64,000 nucleotides of DNA. Source: Phellopilus nigrolimitatus (Eukaryota; Basidiomycota; Agaricomycetes; Hymenochaetales; Hymenochaetaceae). The first letter of the stretch is position 1; each line of letters begins with the position of its first letter. Shown one piece after another: positions 45,388-55,816 of this stretch. The translations under genes were made by a program, and so were the position numbers. The stretch covers positions 124,001 to 188,000 of the forward strand of contig JAJOHG010000036.1 in assembly GCA_021029095.1 (NCBI GenBank), given 5' to 3'. Below the pieces are notes generated by a model, which was not told where the DNA came from, searched no databases, and saw only the letters and a list, made by a program, of their open reading frames with translations.

Positions 45388-45728
45388 GTACCGTATCCCC
45401 GTTCGGTAATAGCTGCTAAAATGGTAGTAGTTGCTAAACATGGTAGTAGTTGCTTATTTAATCCGGACGCAGGTGATCGGCGCGTGGACTGAGCTGCGAA
45501 TAATGCTCATGCTCCTCTGAAAGATTAGTGAATAAATAGAAAGCACGGCAGTTGGATATATGATAGTGGCCATGCTTATCATGAAATCTGTGTAATATTC
45601 ATTTTCTCGAAAGGCTGGAGTAAGGATCGAGACTGAAAGTACAATGTCGATGCCGCGAGGATAAGCAGCTACTACCATTTTTTAGCAATTTCTACCATAG
45701 CAACTATTACCAAATGGGGATACGGTAC
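45388..45728. mobile_element. MITE with about 70-bp imperfect terminal inverted repeats
   Basis: The left end reads GTACCGTATCCCC followed by GTTCGGTAATAG, and the right end, reverse-complemented, GTACCGTATCCCC followed by ATTTGGTAATAG. The match continues for roughly 70 bases with scattered changes. Just inside, the motif GGTARTAGYTGCTW occurs three times in a row in the left arm (about 45415, 45432 and 45450) and again in the right arm. The outer edges carry TA on both sides (45389-45390 and 45726-45727), as expected for a TA target-site duplication of a Tc1/mariner or pogo-type element. No ORF of note is present. It lies 5' of the second P450 and 3' of the MDR reductase. Confidence 0.75.
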
Positions 45729-45860
45729 AGAAATTTTAAAAAAAAGTGCGTACTGACAAGGTGTGTAATTCGGCAGCATGCATTCTTCAGTATACCATTA
45801 TCACGTTCGAACCTCTCATAACATCCAATGAGAACTACGCTACTGGTACACATGCGACTG

Positions 45861-47236
45861 CTAATCATCGGCGATAACGACCACCGCCTTTCCGACCGTC
45901 TTGCCCGTGAGCACATCCACGAGTCCCTGGCTCGCCGCGTCCAGCCCGTGATATACATGTTCGACGTAGCGTATCTCGCCACGTGCAAGCTTGCCCGGCA
46001 TCGTCGCGTAGAACTCGGAGAGATACTTCTCGTGCCAGTCGATGACGATAAAGCCCTCCATTCTGTCATAAAGAAGCAAGTCGGGGTCAGTCCCAAGTCT
46101 AATCGGGAGTTGTAAAAATACAATTTACTTGATACGATATCGGTTCACCAACCAGAGGTTCTGAGTCCATCACGAGTTAGTTAGTTCTAGAAGCCAAAGT
46201 TAAAACATTCACACCACGCACCCTAACCCCATACGCGTTGCTTATGTCATCGTTGTACACGCTGACCGCACCGCATATAACGAAGCGCGCGCGCTGCGCC
46301 GCGTTCTCGATGGCCGCCTCGAGCGTCGCGCCGCCGACGTTGTCAAAGAAGATATCGAGCGGACCGTGCGCCTTCAGCTCTGCGCGTGTATCTGCCGTGC
46401 GCCAGTTGAACGCGTGGTCCGCACCGAGTGACTGCGCGAGCGCGACTTTGGCGTCCGATCCCGCGGACGCAATGACCTTGAGCCCCAGCGACTTGGCGAG
46501 CTGGATAAGGATGCTGAATGTATAAGAGACCGGCGATCAGCGGGTATTCCTTAGCAAGTGTATTTGATGCGTAAACGTACGTCCCCACGGCACCACTCGC
46601 TGCTGATATGTATATCGTTTCTCCCTGTATAATGGGTTGAGGCCGGTTTCCATTCTGTTACGGGCGCTCTTGACTAACCGGTTTCGGATTGGATATGTCT
46701 TTGAGACCGTAATACGCGGTCTGACCGGTCATGCCCAGCGCGCCGACGAAGTACCGCCAAGGCAGCTTGTGCTCGTTCGTCACGACGCTGAGCATGAGAG
46801 CCTGCAGACCACCGACGGAGGAGTCCATGTTCGGAAATACGACATAATGCTGGTACGCTGTATGTGCATTGCGTCAGTTATTTCCAATGAATTAAAATGC
46901 GTATTCGGAAAACACACGCATGAAGCCGTAGACGTGCTCGCCCGCTTTGACGGTTGCGGACTCTGAGCGCAAGACCTCGCCGACGCCGAAGCCGGTGACG
47001 GTCCCGCCGAGGTCGAACGCGACCATGTCGCCTTCCACGTCCGCGGGGCGCATGCGGTTGCGCATGTACGGGTCGAGACTGACCGCAAGGAGGCGCACGA
47101 GGAAGCCGCCGTTGAGATCGACGGTGTCGAGGTCGATCGTCTGGGAGGTATCGTAAGTGGTGGTCTCGCCTGGAACGGGTAGTCCATTGGGCACGGCAGA
47201 GAAAACAAGGCGGGGGTTTGGGATGGGACCGGACAT
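45861..47236 (-). CDS. MDR-type NADPH-dependent alkenal/one or leukotriene-B4-dehydrogenase-like reductase
   Basis: About 345 residues, with several introns. It starts MSGPIPNPRLVFSAVPNGLPVPGETT. The GroES-like N-terminal half follows (VRLLAVSLDPYMRNRM, the DPYMR signature of this subfamily), then VKAGEHVYGFM, and the Rossmann nucleotide-binding half with ISAASGAVG, LAKSLGLKVIASAGSDAK, ADHAFNW, DIFFDNVGG and RARFVICGAVSVYN. It ends with the IVIDWHEKYLSEF and GKTVGKAVVVI segments. There is no zinc site, as in the family. Such enzymes reduce the double bond of alpha,beta-unsaturated aldehydes and ketones with NADPH in the cytosol. They are commonly linked to detoxification or secondary metabolism, here beside two P450s. 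Confidence 0.9.
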
Positions 47237-47610
47237 AGTGGTAGATGAGACCGGATTATCGTGTCGGGGACAGGGGACAGCCCGTAGAGATATCGATCGT
47301 CGACGCTTCTTCCATTCGAACTGCTAAATTCGGCCCTGCGATGCACACACTTGCATGATGCTTCAAACATAGTCGAGTTTACTGAAATTGCATAGTCATG
47401 ATGCTTAGAATATAATCTTTAGACGTAGAGATTACTGAGACACTGCATGCCGAAGAAGCGGTAAATGCTAACCAAATGCGAGCAATTCACTGAAAGCGTG
47501 ATAGCTGATGTCGAGCATTCTCGAGGTGAGCCGGCTGAGATACCCCAGCAGTTTTTTGAGAGGTGTATAGTCACGCCATGTAAGCGCAGACAAGAATGCA
47601 CAGCTGTTAT
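47237..47610. other. Short intergenic stretch
   Basis: 374 bp between the reductase start and the stop of the Lsm gene. It contains the reductase promoter and no recognisable TATA box or gene. Confidence 0.4.
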
Positions 47611-47979
47611 TCAAGTGTACAAGTCCTCGTCGTCCTCGCCGTTGCGCGCAACCACCATTCCCGTCGATAGGCTCTGCACTTCGACCTTGACGACCAGCCG
47701 CCAGGGTACCATGACCATCGTCACATAGCGGCCCTGCGCAGGTCCGCCGACACGGTACTCGTCCGTGTTTGAGAGCACAATGTTCTTCTGCTTGTCGACG
47801 CACACGAACGTGCCGATGAAAATCCGCCCGTCGGACGCACATATGCGCATCGTCTGACCGAGGAGACGTTTTATGGCGTCGACAGTATGGCGCGGCGACA
47901 ACGGCGATGACGACGACACCGGCGGCAAAGGAGATGAATGTCCCGGAGGCGTCGAAGAGGATGAAGACGTGGAGGACAT
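47611..47979 (-). CDS. NAA38: Lsm-domain protein, NAA38-like NatC auxiliary subunit
   Basis: About 120 residues in one exon. After a Ser/Pro-rich N-terminus the Lsm fold runs IKRLLGQTMRI, DGRIFIGTFVCVDKQKNIVLSNTDEY and YVTMVMVPWRLVVKVEV. The Sm1 motif is DGRxFxGTF and Sm2 is VPWRL with a hydrophobic next strand. The NIVLSNTDEY part is typical of NAA38/LSMD1-type proteins, the NatC N-terminal acetyltransferase auxiliary subunit, rather than of the spliceosomal Sm proteins. The frame is open to 48051 (24 more residues, reading MAHKLACVSRL), but I start at MSSTSSSSS, which leaves a compact divergent promoter. Confidence 0.75.
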   Translation of the reverse strand: MSSTSSSSSTPPGHSSPLPPVSSSSPLSPRHTVDAIKRLLGQTMRICASDGRIFIGTFVCVDKQKNIVLSNTDEYRVGGPAQGRYVTMVMVPWRLVVKVEVQSLSTGMVVARNGEDDEDLYT

Positions 47980-48133
47980 GATCGTGGTCGAAAGCAGACT
48001 TTCCGAATCAAGGCGCCTGAGTCTTGAGACGCACGCTAACTTATGTGCCACCTCGGCCGCCCTTCTTGCTCATCGTCCACAACGTCGGCCGTCTCACTGC
48101 CCATGGTCGTCACCGCCCGCCGCTAACATACTC
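47980..48133. promoter_or_regulatory. Bidirectional promoter between NAA38-like and Atg14-like genes
   Basis: About 150 bp (or 80 bp if the upstream start is used) separate two diverging start codons. It has CG-rich and pyrimidine-rich sequence and no TATA box. Confidence 0.5.
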
Positions 48134-49815
48134 ATGGAGTGCCACAACTGCGAGCAGAGGCGCCGCGAATTCATCTGCGCGTCGTGTCTCGGTAGCGAGT
48201 AAGCACATTTCTATTACTGCATTTAATACAGCGAGCGCTGACCTCCGTCGTGCACTGGACAGCCTACGCGACCACCGTTCGGCGCTCACGCACCTCACGG
48301 CAGAGCGTGACGCGCTCGTCGCCAAGGCGGCGGCAGCGCTCAGCCCGCTCGAGGCTGCGCGCGGGCGTCGTGCAGATGTCGCTGCTCTGCGCTCGCGGCT
48401 CGACGATATCCAGACCCATACCAAGGTCTTGCGCGTCGGGAACGACAACGGTCGGACTTCTTTCAATTTAGCGTAATAAACTGGACTGATTTTCTCTGAA
48501 GTTCGCGAGCACATCGGCGCCCGCCGCGCTGCCGTCGCCACCCGCCGCCAGACGCTTGACGACGCGTACCGGACGACCGCAGACCTTTCGCCGGCCCGCA
48601 CGCCCACACCCACCCCTCCGGGCGGGCCTCCGCGACGCAATCCACCGCCGTCCTCGCCGCGCAAGTCCCAGCACGACCGCACTCAGGTACTCATTGACGA
48701 GTGCACGCAGGCACACTGCGTGTTGCAGGACGCGCTGGCGCACGCGCGCCAGGGCCTCGTGCAGGAACTCGTCGACGTATTTGCTGTCGTTGAGGTTGGC
48801 GGACGCCCCGCCGCGGGTGTCCGCGCCGCCACACGAGGGGAGTGGGCTATTGGCGGACTCGTGTTACCTGTTCCGGGAGATATGCGCCGTATGTCCTGAC
48901 TTCTCGTCACTTCTCACTCATTAAACGCTGATGACTATGCAGGTTATCCTCCCGCGCAAATTAATGCCGCGCTCACATTTACAATCCACTTTCTCGGGCT
49001 ATTGACGTTCTATCTTGGAATCCGGCTGCCTTTCCAGATCACTTGGAGCGGCGGGAAGATTGGCGTCGGCATTCCTGAGATATGTGCAGGGAAGGGCTCT
49101 GAGTCAGGCGGTTGGGCGAGGTAGGTCCATACGCCGTACGAGTCTCGAATATTAATTGATTTACGATCCTGTTGCAGATGGACGGTCCGCAACCCATTAC
49201 ATCTGCCTCTCTCCTCCTCATCGACTTCTCCAGCCCCGTTCGTGCCATCATCACCTCCGTCGTCCCCACGTGCCACCACAGCGCCATATCCTCCCTATCC
49301 GCCCGCGCCCGCGCTCTCCGCAAGCATGCGGCGCGACTCGCTTTCCTCCTCCACGACCTCGGGCTCGCCCGTCGTGCAGACAAGTACCACGCCCGCGAGC
49401 TTCCCGACCGCGCTTGCGATGCTGCTCTACTCCGTCGCGTACCTCGCGCACACGCAGGGCGCGGACGTCCCGCTCGCGGGCGCCGCCGCCGGCGAGGTCC
49501 TGCGCAACCTCTGGGGCGTGTGCTGTAGCGCAGAGCTCGGCCGGTGAGTTCTTCAACTGAGCACATTTGGTTTTCTCCCTTCTTACAATAATACACGTTG
49601 TTTCGCATAGTCGCAGTCACGCAACACACCCGGCCCTGCCGCCCCCGACGCCCCCTTCTTTCACACTGGATTTCCGGCAGCTTTTGCAGGCGACCGCTGC
49701 GGGCCCCGCAGGCCCGACCCCGCGCACTCGACAACGCAAGACCGAAGGAGCGCGACGGGACTATGTTATCGCAGAAGAGGAGGACGGGTGGGAGGTCGTC
49801 GATGAGGCACCTTGA
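48134..49815 (+). CDS. Atg14-like (UVRAG/Atg14 family) autophagy protein
   Basis: About 480 residues in six or so exons. The N-terminus MECHNCEQRRREFICASCL holds a C-x2-C-x8-C-x2-C cluster, the hallmark of Atg14 N-termini. The next exons are a long coiled coil (RRALDSLRDHRSALTHL, ERDALVAKAAAAL, RSRLDDIQTHTKVL, REHIGARRAAVATRRQTL). A Pro-rich spacer follows, then VDVFAVVEV, RYPPAQINAALTFTIHFLGLLTFYLGIRLPFQI, and a C-terminal region with SFTLDFRQLLQ. Proteins of this family recruit the class III PI3-kinase complex I to autophagosome formation sites. The two-Cys-pair start argues for Atg14 rather than the vacuolar-sorting Vps38 branch. The downstream IPPYP-rich parts are disordered. Confidence 0.75.
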
Positions 49816-50431
49816 GCACTATCCCACGAATTCTGCAGATTGTTATATTTGCATTTACTTCCTTCTCTCTTTTCCTAATCTTTCCTTGATACTTTTCTTT
49901 TACGACGACCATCACGGAATTCTGAACTGAGCCCACTTTCCGCCATTTGTAAAGTATCCCATCTCAGACGCACCCAAACCTCACATTTTTGCATTGCATA
50001 AACACACAGTGTATGTATATTAGCCTTGAGTACTTTTTGTTTAAATTACTCGGAAGTCTCAGATTTATTTATTACGAACGGGATATCAGTAGATAGATCT
50101 TTACTGATAGCCATTTCAATGTTTCAATAAATATGATAATGATGTGTTCGAATTCCTCCTCCAGCGCAATGAGTGTATCTGCTTCCCGGATAAAGGTTGT
50201 GACCATTTGAGCAGAAGATCATGAATTCGACCGTTGGTTGGAATACCGAATCAGCCTGCAGTTAAGAATCAACAATACTCTCTTCAGCCGTCTGTGCTTA
50301 GTCCAGTTTCATGAGTCAGTGTCCTTGAAAACACCCAGAGGATGGTTTCCGTTCTATGAGAAACTATGATTCGTAAAATAATAAAGATAGTACATTGCGA
50401 AGAGATCAGTGAAGAGGCGTGCAAGGGGCTG
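49816..50431. other. Intergenic stretch, convergent 3' flanks
   Basis: AT-rich sequence between the stop of the Atg14-like gene and the stop of the uL16m gene. No ORF or motif is recognised. Confidence 0.45.
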
Positions 50432-51232
50432 TCATATTACAGCCGGCTGAGGGGTTTCGACCGTCTGACTGACATCTACATCTGGAACGTCCGGTGTGAT
50501 TATTTCGATACCACCCAGACGGGGTGGTGAGCGTCGATTGATAAATTCAGTCAGAACAGGTAACTTGTTGGCTGCTTGTTTTAAAGCTGCACGGACTGTC
50601 AGATGCTTAAACTAACGATAATAAAAAAAAGGTACATACTATCACGGGCGAGCTCCTCTCGTATCGGCGAGCCGCCAATTTCAAAAAGGACACGTCCGGT
50701 AGGAACGCTAGAGACATCATTATGATAAATAAAAACAGTGTTGGTATGAGTATGATTTACATACCGCGTTGACCAGAACTCAAAAGTTCCCTTGCCTTTA
50801 CCCATACGCGTTTCATTCCCCTTCACGGCCCTTGTCATTTTCCCAGGTTCATTACAGGAATTTTGACAAACGCACCTTGATGCACACCGGGACGTCGGGA
50901 AAGATGCGGAGGTAGACCTTCGCGCCCTTAACGACCTTGAGCTTGCGCTTGATGAGCTCGGACACGGTCTCAAGCTGTTTCCCCGTGAAGCGCGCGCCGT
51001 TCCCCTTGATGCGGATTCCCCACTCGCCGAACGCGAGCGTCGTGCCTCTCGTCGAGCCGCCGATAGGGATCGGGATGGTGCCCTTCTGGCGCTTGACCCA
51101 TTTTACTTTGCGTGGAGAGAGCTGCGAGCGGTGCCGGACGAAAGTGAGCGGCCCACTCACCGCCTGTCGCGGTGGCGACGCGTGCAAACGCAGCTGCGAG
51201 AGTGCGGAGGACAGCGAGAACATTGTGCCCAA
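50432..51232 (-). CDS. MRPL16: Mitochondrial ribosomal protein L16 (uL16m)
   Basis: Four exons, about 210 residues. The N-terminus [17 protein letters not shown] is a mitochondrial presequence (Arg/Ser/hydrophobic). The ribosomal L16 pattern follows: [67 protein letters not shown], then over an intron [17 protein letters not shown] (the KGxGxxxxW loop), and [22 protein letters not shown]. The last exon reads [21 protein letters not shown] and ends VETPQPAVI. The protein belongs to the large mitoribosomal subunit near the peptidyl-transferase centre. It is divergent from PRP3. Confidence 0.92.
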
Positions 51233-51377
51233 CGTCGAAGGACGATGGGATTGAGGATCCAGTTGTAAAACTCAAAGTAGAAAAGCATGGGAAAAACTTC
51301 CGTCTTTGGCATTACGACGACGCCGCGCGTGCGGGGCTCCTGGTGTCGTCGCGTCTTCAACCTCGACGACGACGACG
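51233..51377. promoter_or_regulatory. Bidirectional promoter of MRPL16 and PRP3 genes
   Basis: Only 145 bp lie between the two diverging start codons, so core promoters must overlap or be shared. GACGACGACGACGATG precedes the PRP3 ATG. Confidence 0.55.
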
Positions 51378-53574
51378 ATGAGCAAGCGTCCGCACGAAAG
51401 CAACGGTGACACCAACGGAAGCAGCTCGGCGACGAAGAAATTCAAAAGGTTTGGTCCTATTGAATCTCCAATGATTTATGCTGATTTATTTCTTTGTGCA
51501 GCGATGCAGTAAGTCATTTCCTCGCACAAGGTGAATACACTTCAAACACGTCTCTGACATCGTCTCTATAACCTTCTTCACCTGCGCAGACTCCGTCGAA
51601 TGGTGCTAAGGCGACTCCAGCGGTGCGTATCCTGTTCTTTCCATTGTTCTCTGCGTTGTTGCTCATTACACGGGTAGGTGTCGGCAGATGAACTCATCAA
51701 GCAGAAGCGCGCCGAAATCGCTGCCAAAATGGCGGCGATGACAGGCAAAAAACCTGTCTTTCCTTCTGGTCCGTCGAAAACGCCGGCTCCTGCGCCGGCA
51801 GTGGTAGCACCGCAACCTACGGCGAGTGCGTCGGCTACGGAAGACCTCGCACGACGTGTCGCGGAGGCGAAGAGGAGGGTCGCTGATGCGCAGAGCCGCA
51901 TGTCCGTGAAAGACAACCCTTACCTCGTAAGTGTCACTCTATCACAAAGCAAACTGTTTCTTATGATGGGTTACAGTCGATGCCGCAGACTGGTAAGAAG
52001 AAGGCGGCCCCTGTCGAGCCTTTGCCGCAGGGCGCTGGCCTAAAGATGGCTGCACATCCTTTGCTTTTGGATACAAGTGTACCAGCGCCGCAGTCAAAGA
52101 AGGACAAGTACAAGCCTATGCAGCCTAAATTTGCTTCTATTAAGGCGAATATTCGGAACACGCCGATTTCTACGCCGCCGCCAGCCGCACCATCGCCCGT
52201 GTCCGAGGTGAAGGCGAACCCGTATGCATCGAAAGATGCTGCATCAGGCTCGTTCGAAGGCGCAGCGCCGAAGGAGCGCACCTCGCGTACTTTCCGTTTC
52301 AACCAGAAGGGCAAGTACACTCAGATTGCGAACCAAATACGACATGATGCACAGCTGGAAGCACTCAAGCAGCGTATTGCTGAGAGCGCGCGGAAGGCCG
52401 GGTTAGATAGTGAATTCGAGACGGTCGAGAAGAACATCCGGGTGAGTAATGTGTTTGGTCTGGTTTTAATACTGTGACCTCACTGAACCTCTTCCGTTAG
52501 CGTGAAGCTCCTCCAGGTGCAGAGTGGTGGGATGTCGCTTTACTCCCCAACGATACCTACGATGACCTTGCTTCGGGCATGTCCGCGCTTAACATCCGCA
52601 CGCCTGAGTCACCAATCAACATATACATTCAACATCCGATCAAGATTCCTGCACCAGGTGACAAAGACAAGGTGGACCTTAAGCCGCTCCTGCCTACGAA
52701 GAAGGAGCAGAAGAAGATGCGCAAGCACAGGCGGCAAGCCGAGCTTCAAGACAAGCGCGACCGCATACGGATGGGGCTCATCGCACCCGATGCGCCCAAA
52801 GTGCGTCTTGCGAATCTCATGAAGGTGCTCACAAGCGATGCGGTACAAGATCCGACGCGGGTTGAGGCACGCGTTCGTCGTGAGGTCGCAATGCGCAAAC
52901 ACAACCATGAGAAGATGAACGTGGAGCGTAAGCTCACCGATGAGCAGCGGCGCGAGAAAATTGAGAACAAGAAGATCGATGAAGAAAGGAAGGGACTAGT
53001 CGGTGTTGTGTTCAAGTGCGTTCATTTCAGCTCAGTCTCACTTGTTATACGACTTTCTTACTTGTATTGCTCGTCATTTCCTAGAGTCAAAACCCTATCC
53101 GACCCCTCTCATCGTTTCAAAGTTCGGAAGAACGCGGAACAGCTAAATCTGACTGGGCTAGTCATATTCCACCCGTCCTTCAGCATGATCTACGTCGAAG
53201 GTGCCCCGAAGTTCGTACGGCAATACAAGCGGCTCATGCTAAACCGCATTCAGTGGACCGAGGCAGCGCGTGCACGTGGCGAGGAGGAAGTCGAGCTTGA
53301 GGATAGCGGCGAGGGCAATGCTGAGGGCGAAAGCACAGCGGGACCCTCTCGGAAGCAGTCCGGGCAGGATGACAGCGAGTACGGTGCTGTGTCGCTGGCG
53401 GACAACCGTTGCGACCTCGTGTGGGAGGGCCAGCTGCGCGAGCGCGCGTTCAAAACGTTCCGTCCGAAGAGCTGTCCGACGGATGCCGTGGCGAAGGAGG
53501 CGCTTGGGGCGAAGATGGCTGGCTACTGGGATCAGACGAAGAATTGGAAGTCCGAGGAGGTCGAGCTGTTTTGA
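51378..53574 (+). CDS. PRP3: U4/U6 snRNP protein Prp3
   Basis: About 600 residues in several exons. The start MSKRPHESNGDT leads to a Ser/Lys-rich tail and the helical SADELIKQKRAEIAAKMAAM. Then come ARRVAEAKRRVADAQSRM, KDKYKPMQPKFASIKANI, SRTFRFNQKGKYTQIANQIR and HDAQLEALKQRIAESARKAGL. The PRP3 domain includes PGAEWWDVALLPN, TPESPINIYIQHPI, KKEQKKMRKHRRQAELQDKRD, RMGLIAPDAPKVRLANLMKVL, a VRREVAMRKHNHEKMN helix and NKKIDEERKG. The C-terminal DUF1115 part reads HRFKVRKNAEQLNLTGLVIFHP, FSMIYVEGAPKFVRQYKRLML, NRCDLVWEGQL, FKTFRPKSCPTD and a WDQTKNW end. Prp3 binds the U4/U6 duplex in the tri-snRNP. Confidence 0.95.
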
Positions 53575-53879
53575 TTTACTTCTTCCGATTGTAGACTCAT
53601 TGAAGTGTCTGCGGAAGAGCGCTCAGTACTGTTTTCTTTATCTCTTCTCGTTTTTCGAAATTGCACGTTTCGATTGCAACAACTCGTTGCACAGTACGGA
53701 CATCTCCGATATGAAAATCTTTGCTTTATAACGGTTCATAGTAGTCACCACTAGCGCCGTTTTCAAGCGAATGTATTCGATTCTTCGGAACATCATCAAA
53801 GAAGTCTTTGGATTCAGCGGTATCACGGTATAAATACCTTAGGACTAGACGTTCCGAATCTCTCCTCTCCTCACTCACC
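53575..53879. other. Intergenic stretch with the SDR promoter
   Basis: 305 bp between the PRP3 stop and the SDR start, with the TATA box described separately. No other gene. Confidence 0.45.
53829..53836 (+). promoter_or_regulatory. TATA box of the SDR gene
   Basis: TATAAATA lies 44 bp before the start codon at 53880, with a CT-rich leader in between (TCTCTCCTCTCC). Confidence 0.65.
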
Positions 53880-55294
53880 ATGGGTGCTGTCTCCTCATTC
53901 ATCAGCGAGAGCTGGCCGCCCAAATCGCACTTCAACGTTGAGGACATTCCTGATTTGAGTGGTAAGGTCGTTATCGTAACTGGTGGATACAGCGGTGTCG
54001 GCAAGGAGACTGTGAAGGTCGGCAATGATTTGTCAATTCTTTTCTTGAAATTGATTTCAAAAACTTCCCTGGGCGTTTATACGCGTTTTTTGTGTATCAC
54101 TTTAGGCGCTTCTGTCGCACAACGCGACCGTCTACCTCGCAGGCCGTAGCAAGGACAAGGCAGAGGAAGCGATAAAAGAATTGAAAGAAACGTCAAGCAA
54201 CGAGCCTGTGTTCCTGCAGCTCGACCTAGCCAGCTTGGCCTCTGTTCGCCAGGCCGCGGAGGAGTTTTTGAGGCACGTTATCGAGTATCTCTAGTCGTCC
54301 ATTTGCATTGACCTTGACTGCTTCGCTTCGTACAGTAAGGAGAAGAAACTGCATGTGTTGTTCAACAATGCGTACGTTTACAATAGGCCTACCTACTTGT
54401 CGAATTTGAAGTCTGACATTGTCGTTTTGCTAGTGGCGTCATGTACCCTCCCGTAAGTGAGCTTACAACAGACGGGTACGATCTGCAGTTCGGAACCAAC
54501 GTGATCGGTAAGAATTTACGTTGTCCCTTTGCTTTTTTTGCAAATCAAATTCGTGTCCAGGCCCCTTCTATTTCACAACGCTGTTACTCCCTGCGCTTTT
54601 CGAGGGCGCGAAGGACTCTGCAGATGGGAAGGCACGTGTGGTGACGACTTCATCAATTGGCCACACGATGTTCCCTGCTATAGACTATGAGACGCTGGTA
54701 GACACGCCCAAGCGCCAGAAACTCAGCACGCACAACTTGTACTGCCAGACTAAATTGGTAAAAAGTTCATACAGAGCTTGTTGCGCTCTGACTGAAATTT
54801 GAACCCCTAGGCAAACATAATGTTCGCACGCGAATTGGCAAAGCGCTTCGCAGACCAGGGTATAGTATCGACATCATGCAACCCAGGTGAGCTACTTATT
54901 GCTTTCGTATTACTACATATCAATGTGTATAGCATCCCTTCTTACTAACTTCTGTTAAACTTCAAAGGAAACTTACGGACCAACCTCCAGCGGTACACAG
55001 CCGGAATGGAGAAGAAGATACTCTTCTGGCTCTGCCATCCGCCGGCTCTAGGCGCACTCACTCAGCTGTGGGCAGGAACATCGCCTGAGACCGTCGATTT
55101 CAACGGCAAGGTACGCTTGCCGACTTCACCCCTAAATGAGGACAGGCGTCTGATTATTTTCTTTCTTTGTTCTTCAGTACCTTATCCCATGGGCACGTGT
55201 TGGTCAAGCATCGAAGGCTGCTACGAACGATGGAGAAAGCGAGAAGCTGTGGAACTGGTTGGATGAGCAGATTCAGAAAGCGCAGTCGTCTTAG
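53880..55294 (+). CDS. Short-chain dehydrogenase/reductase (retinol-dehydrogenase-like)
   Basis: About 315 residues in eight or so exons. It starts MGAVSSFISESWPPKSHFN. The cofactor motif is VVIVTGGYSGVGKET (TGxxxGxG), and the next pieces read NATVYLAGRSKDKAEEAI and FLQLDLASLASVR (DLASL). NNAGVMYPP is the NNAG motif, and the active site includes VVTTSSIGH with the catalytic Ser and YCQTKLANIMFARELAKRF with YxxxK. A fungal C-terminal region follows: NPGNLRTNL, LGALTQLWAGTSPETVDFNGKYL and WDEQIQKAQSS. Enzymes of this type oxidise or reduce alcohol/carbonyl groups with NAD(P). The exact substrate cannot be inferred. Confidence 0.9.
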
Positions 55295-55816
55295 GCTTGC
55301 GTTTTTCTATTTTACGACAGGTTATGACTCATGTATTCTTCGTCCTTTGTGTCACATTCTAGTTGTGTTCTGTGCAAGCTATTTGACTCTTATGTGGCAG
55401 TCCTGAAGGGGTTGAATTGGTGAAGTCAGGGTTTTTTTTTTCATACGGCTTGGTGATTATTCGTTGGTCGGCACAAGTTCCGGCCATCAGCCATCATCTC
55501 GGCCTCGACCTCTGGATCTTCATATGTTTTCAACTTGCGTCCACACACGCCTTGCATATTTTTATAATAAAATCAAACATCCGTGACTATATCGGACAAA
55601 CAATTCTCCGCAATATTCACTATGCACCGCTACTACGCCACTTGCGCATAAATATGATGCTATCCAAGCAAATCCACATAGTTGAGATAAAACCGAGAGA
55701 AGACGAAAAGGGAGTGCATACAGCAAAAAAATGACCCCTATCCAATTCTACAAGAGCTTCGAGGACATAGAGAACTCAACACCATTAGCTCCCCCAACTT
55801 GTGAACGAATGCATCC
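55295..55816. other. Intergenic stretch between convergent genes
   Basis: 522 bp with short ORFs without motif, a T-run near 55432 and nothing else recognised. It lies between the SDR stop and the glutamate-decarboxylase stop. Confidence 0.45.
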
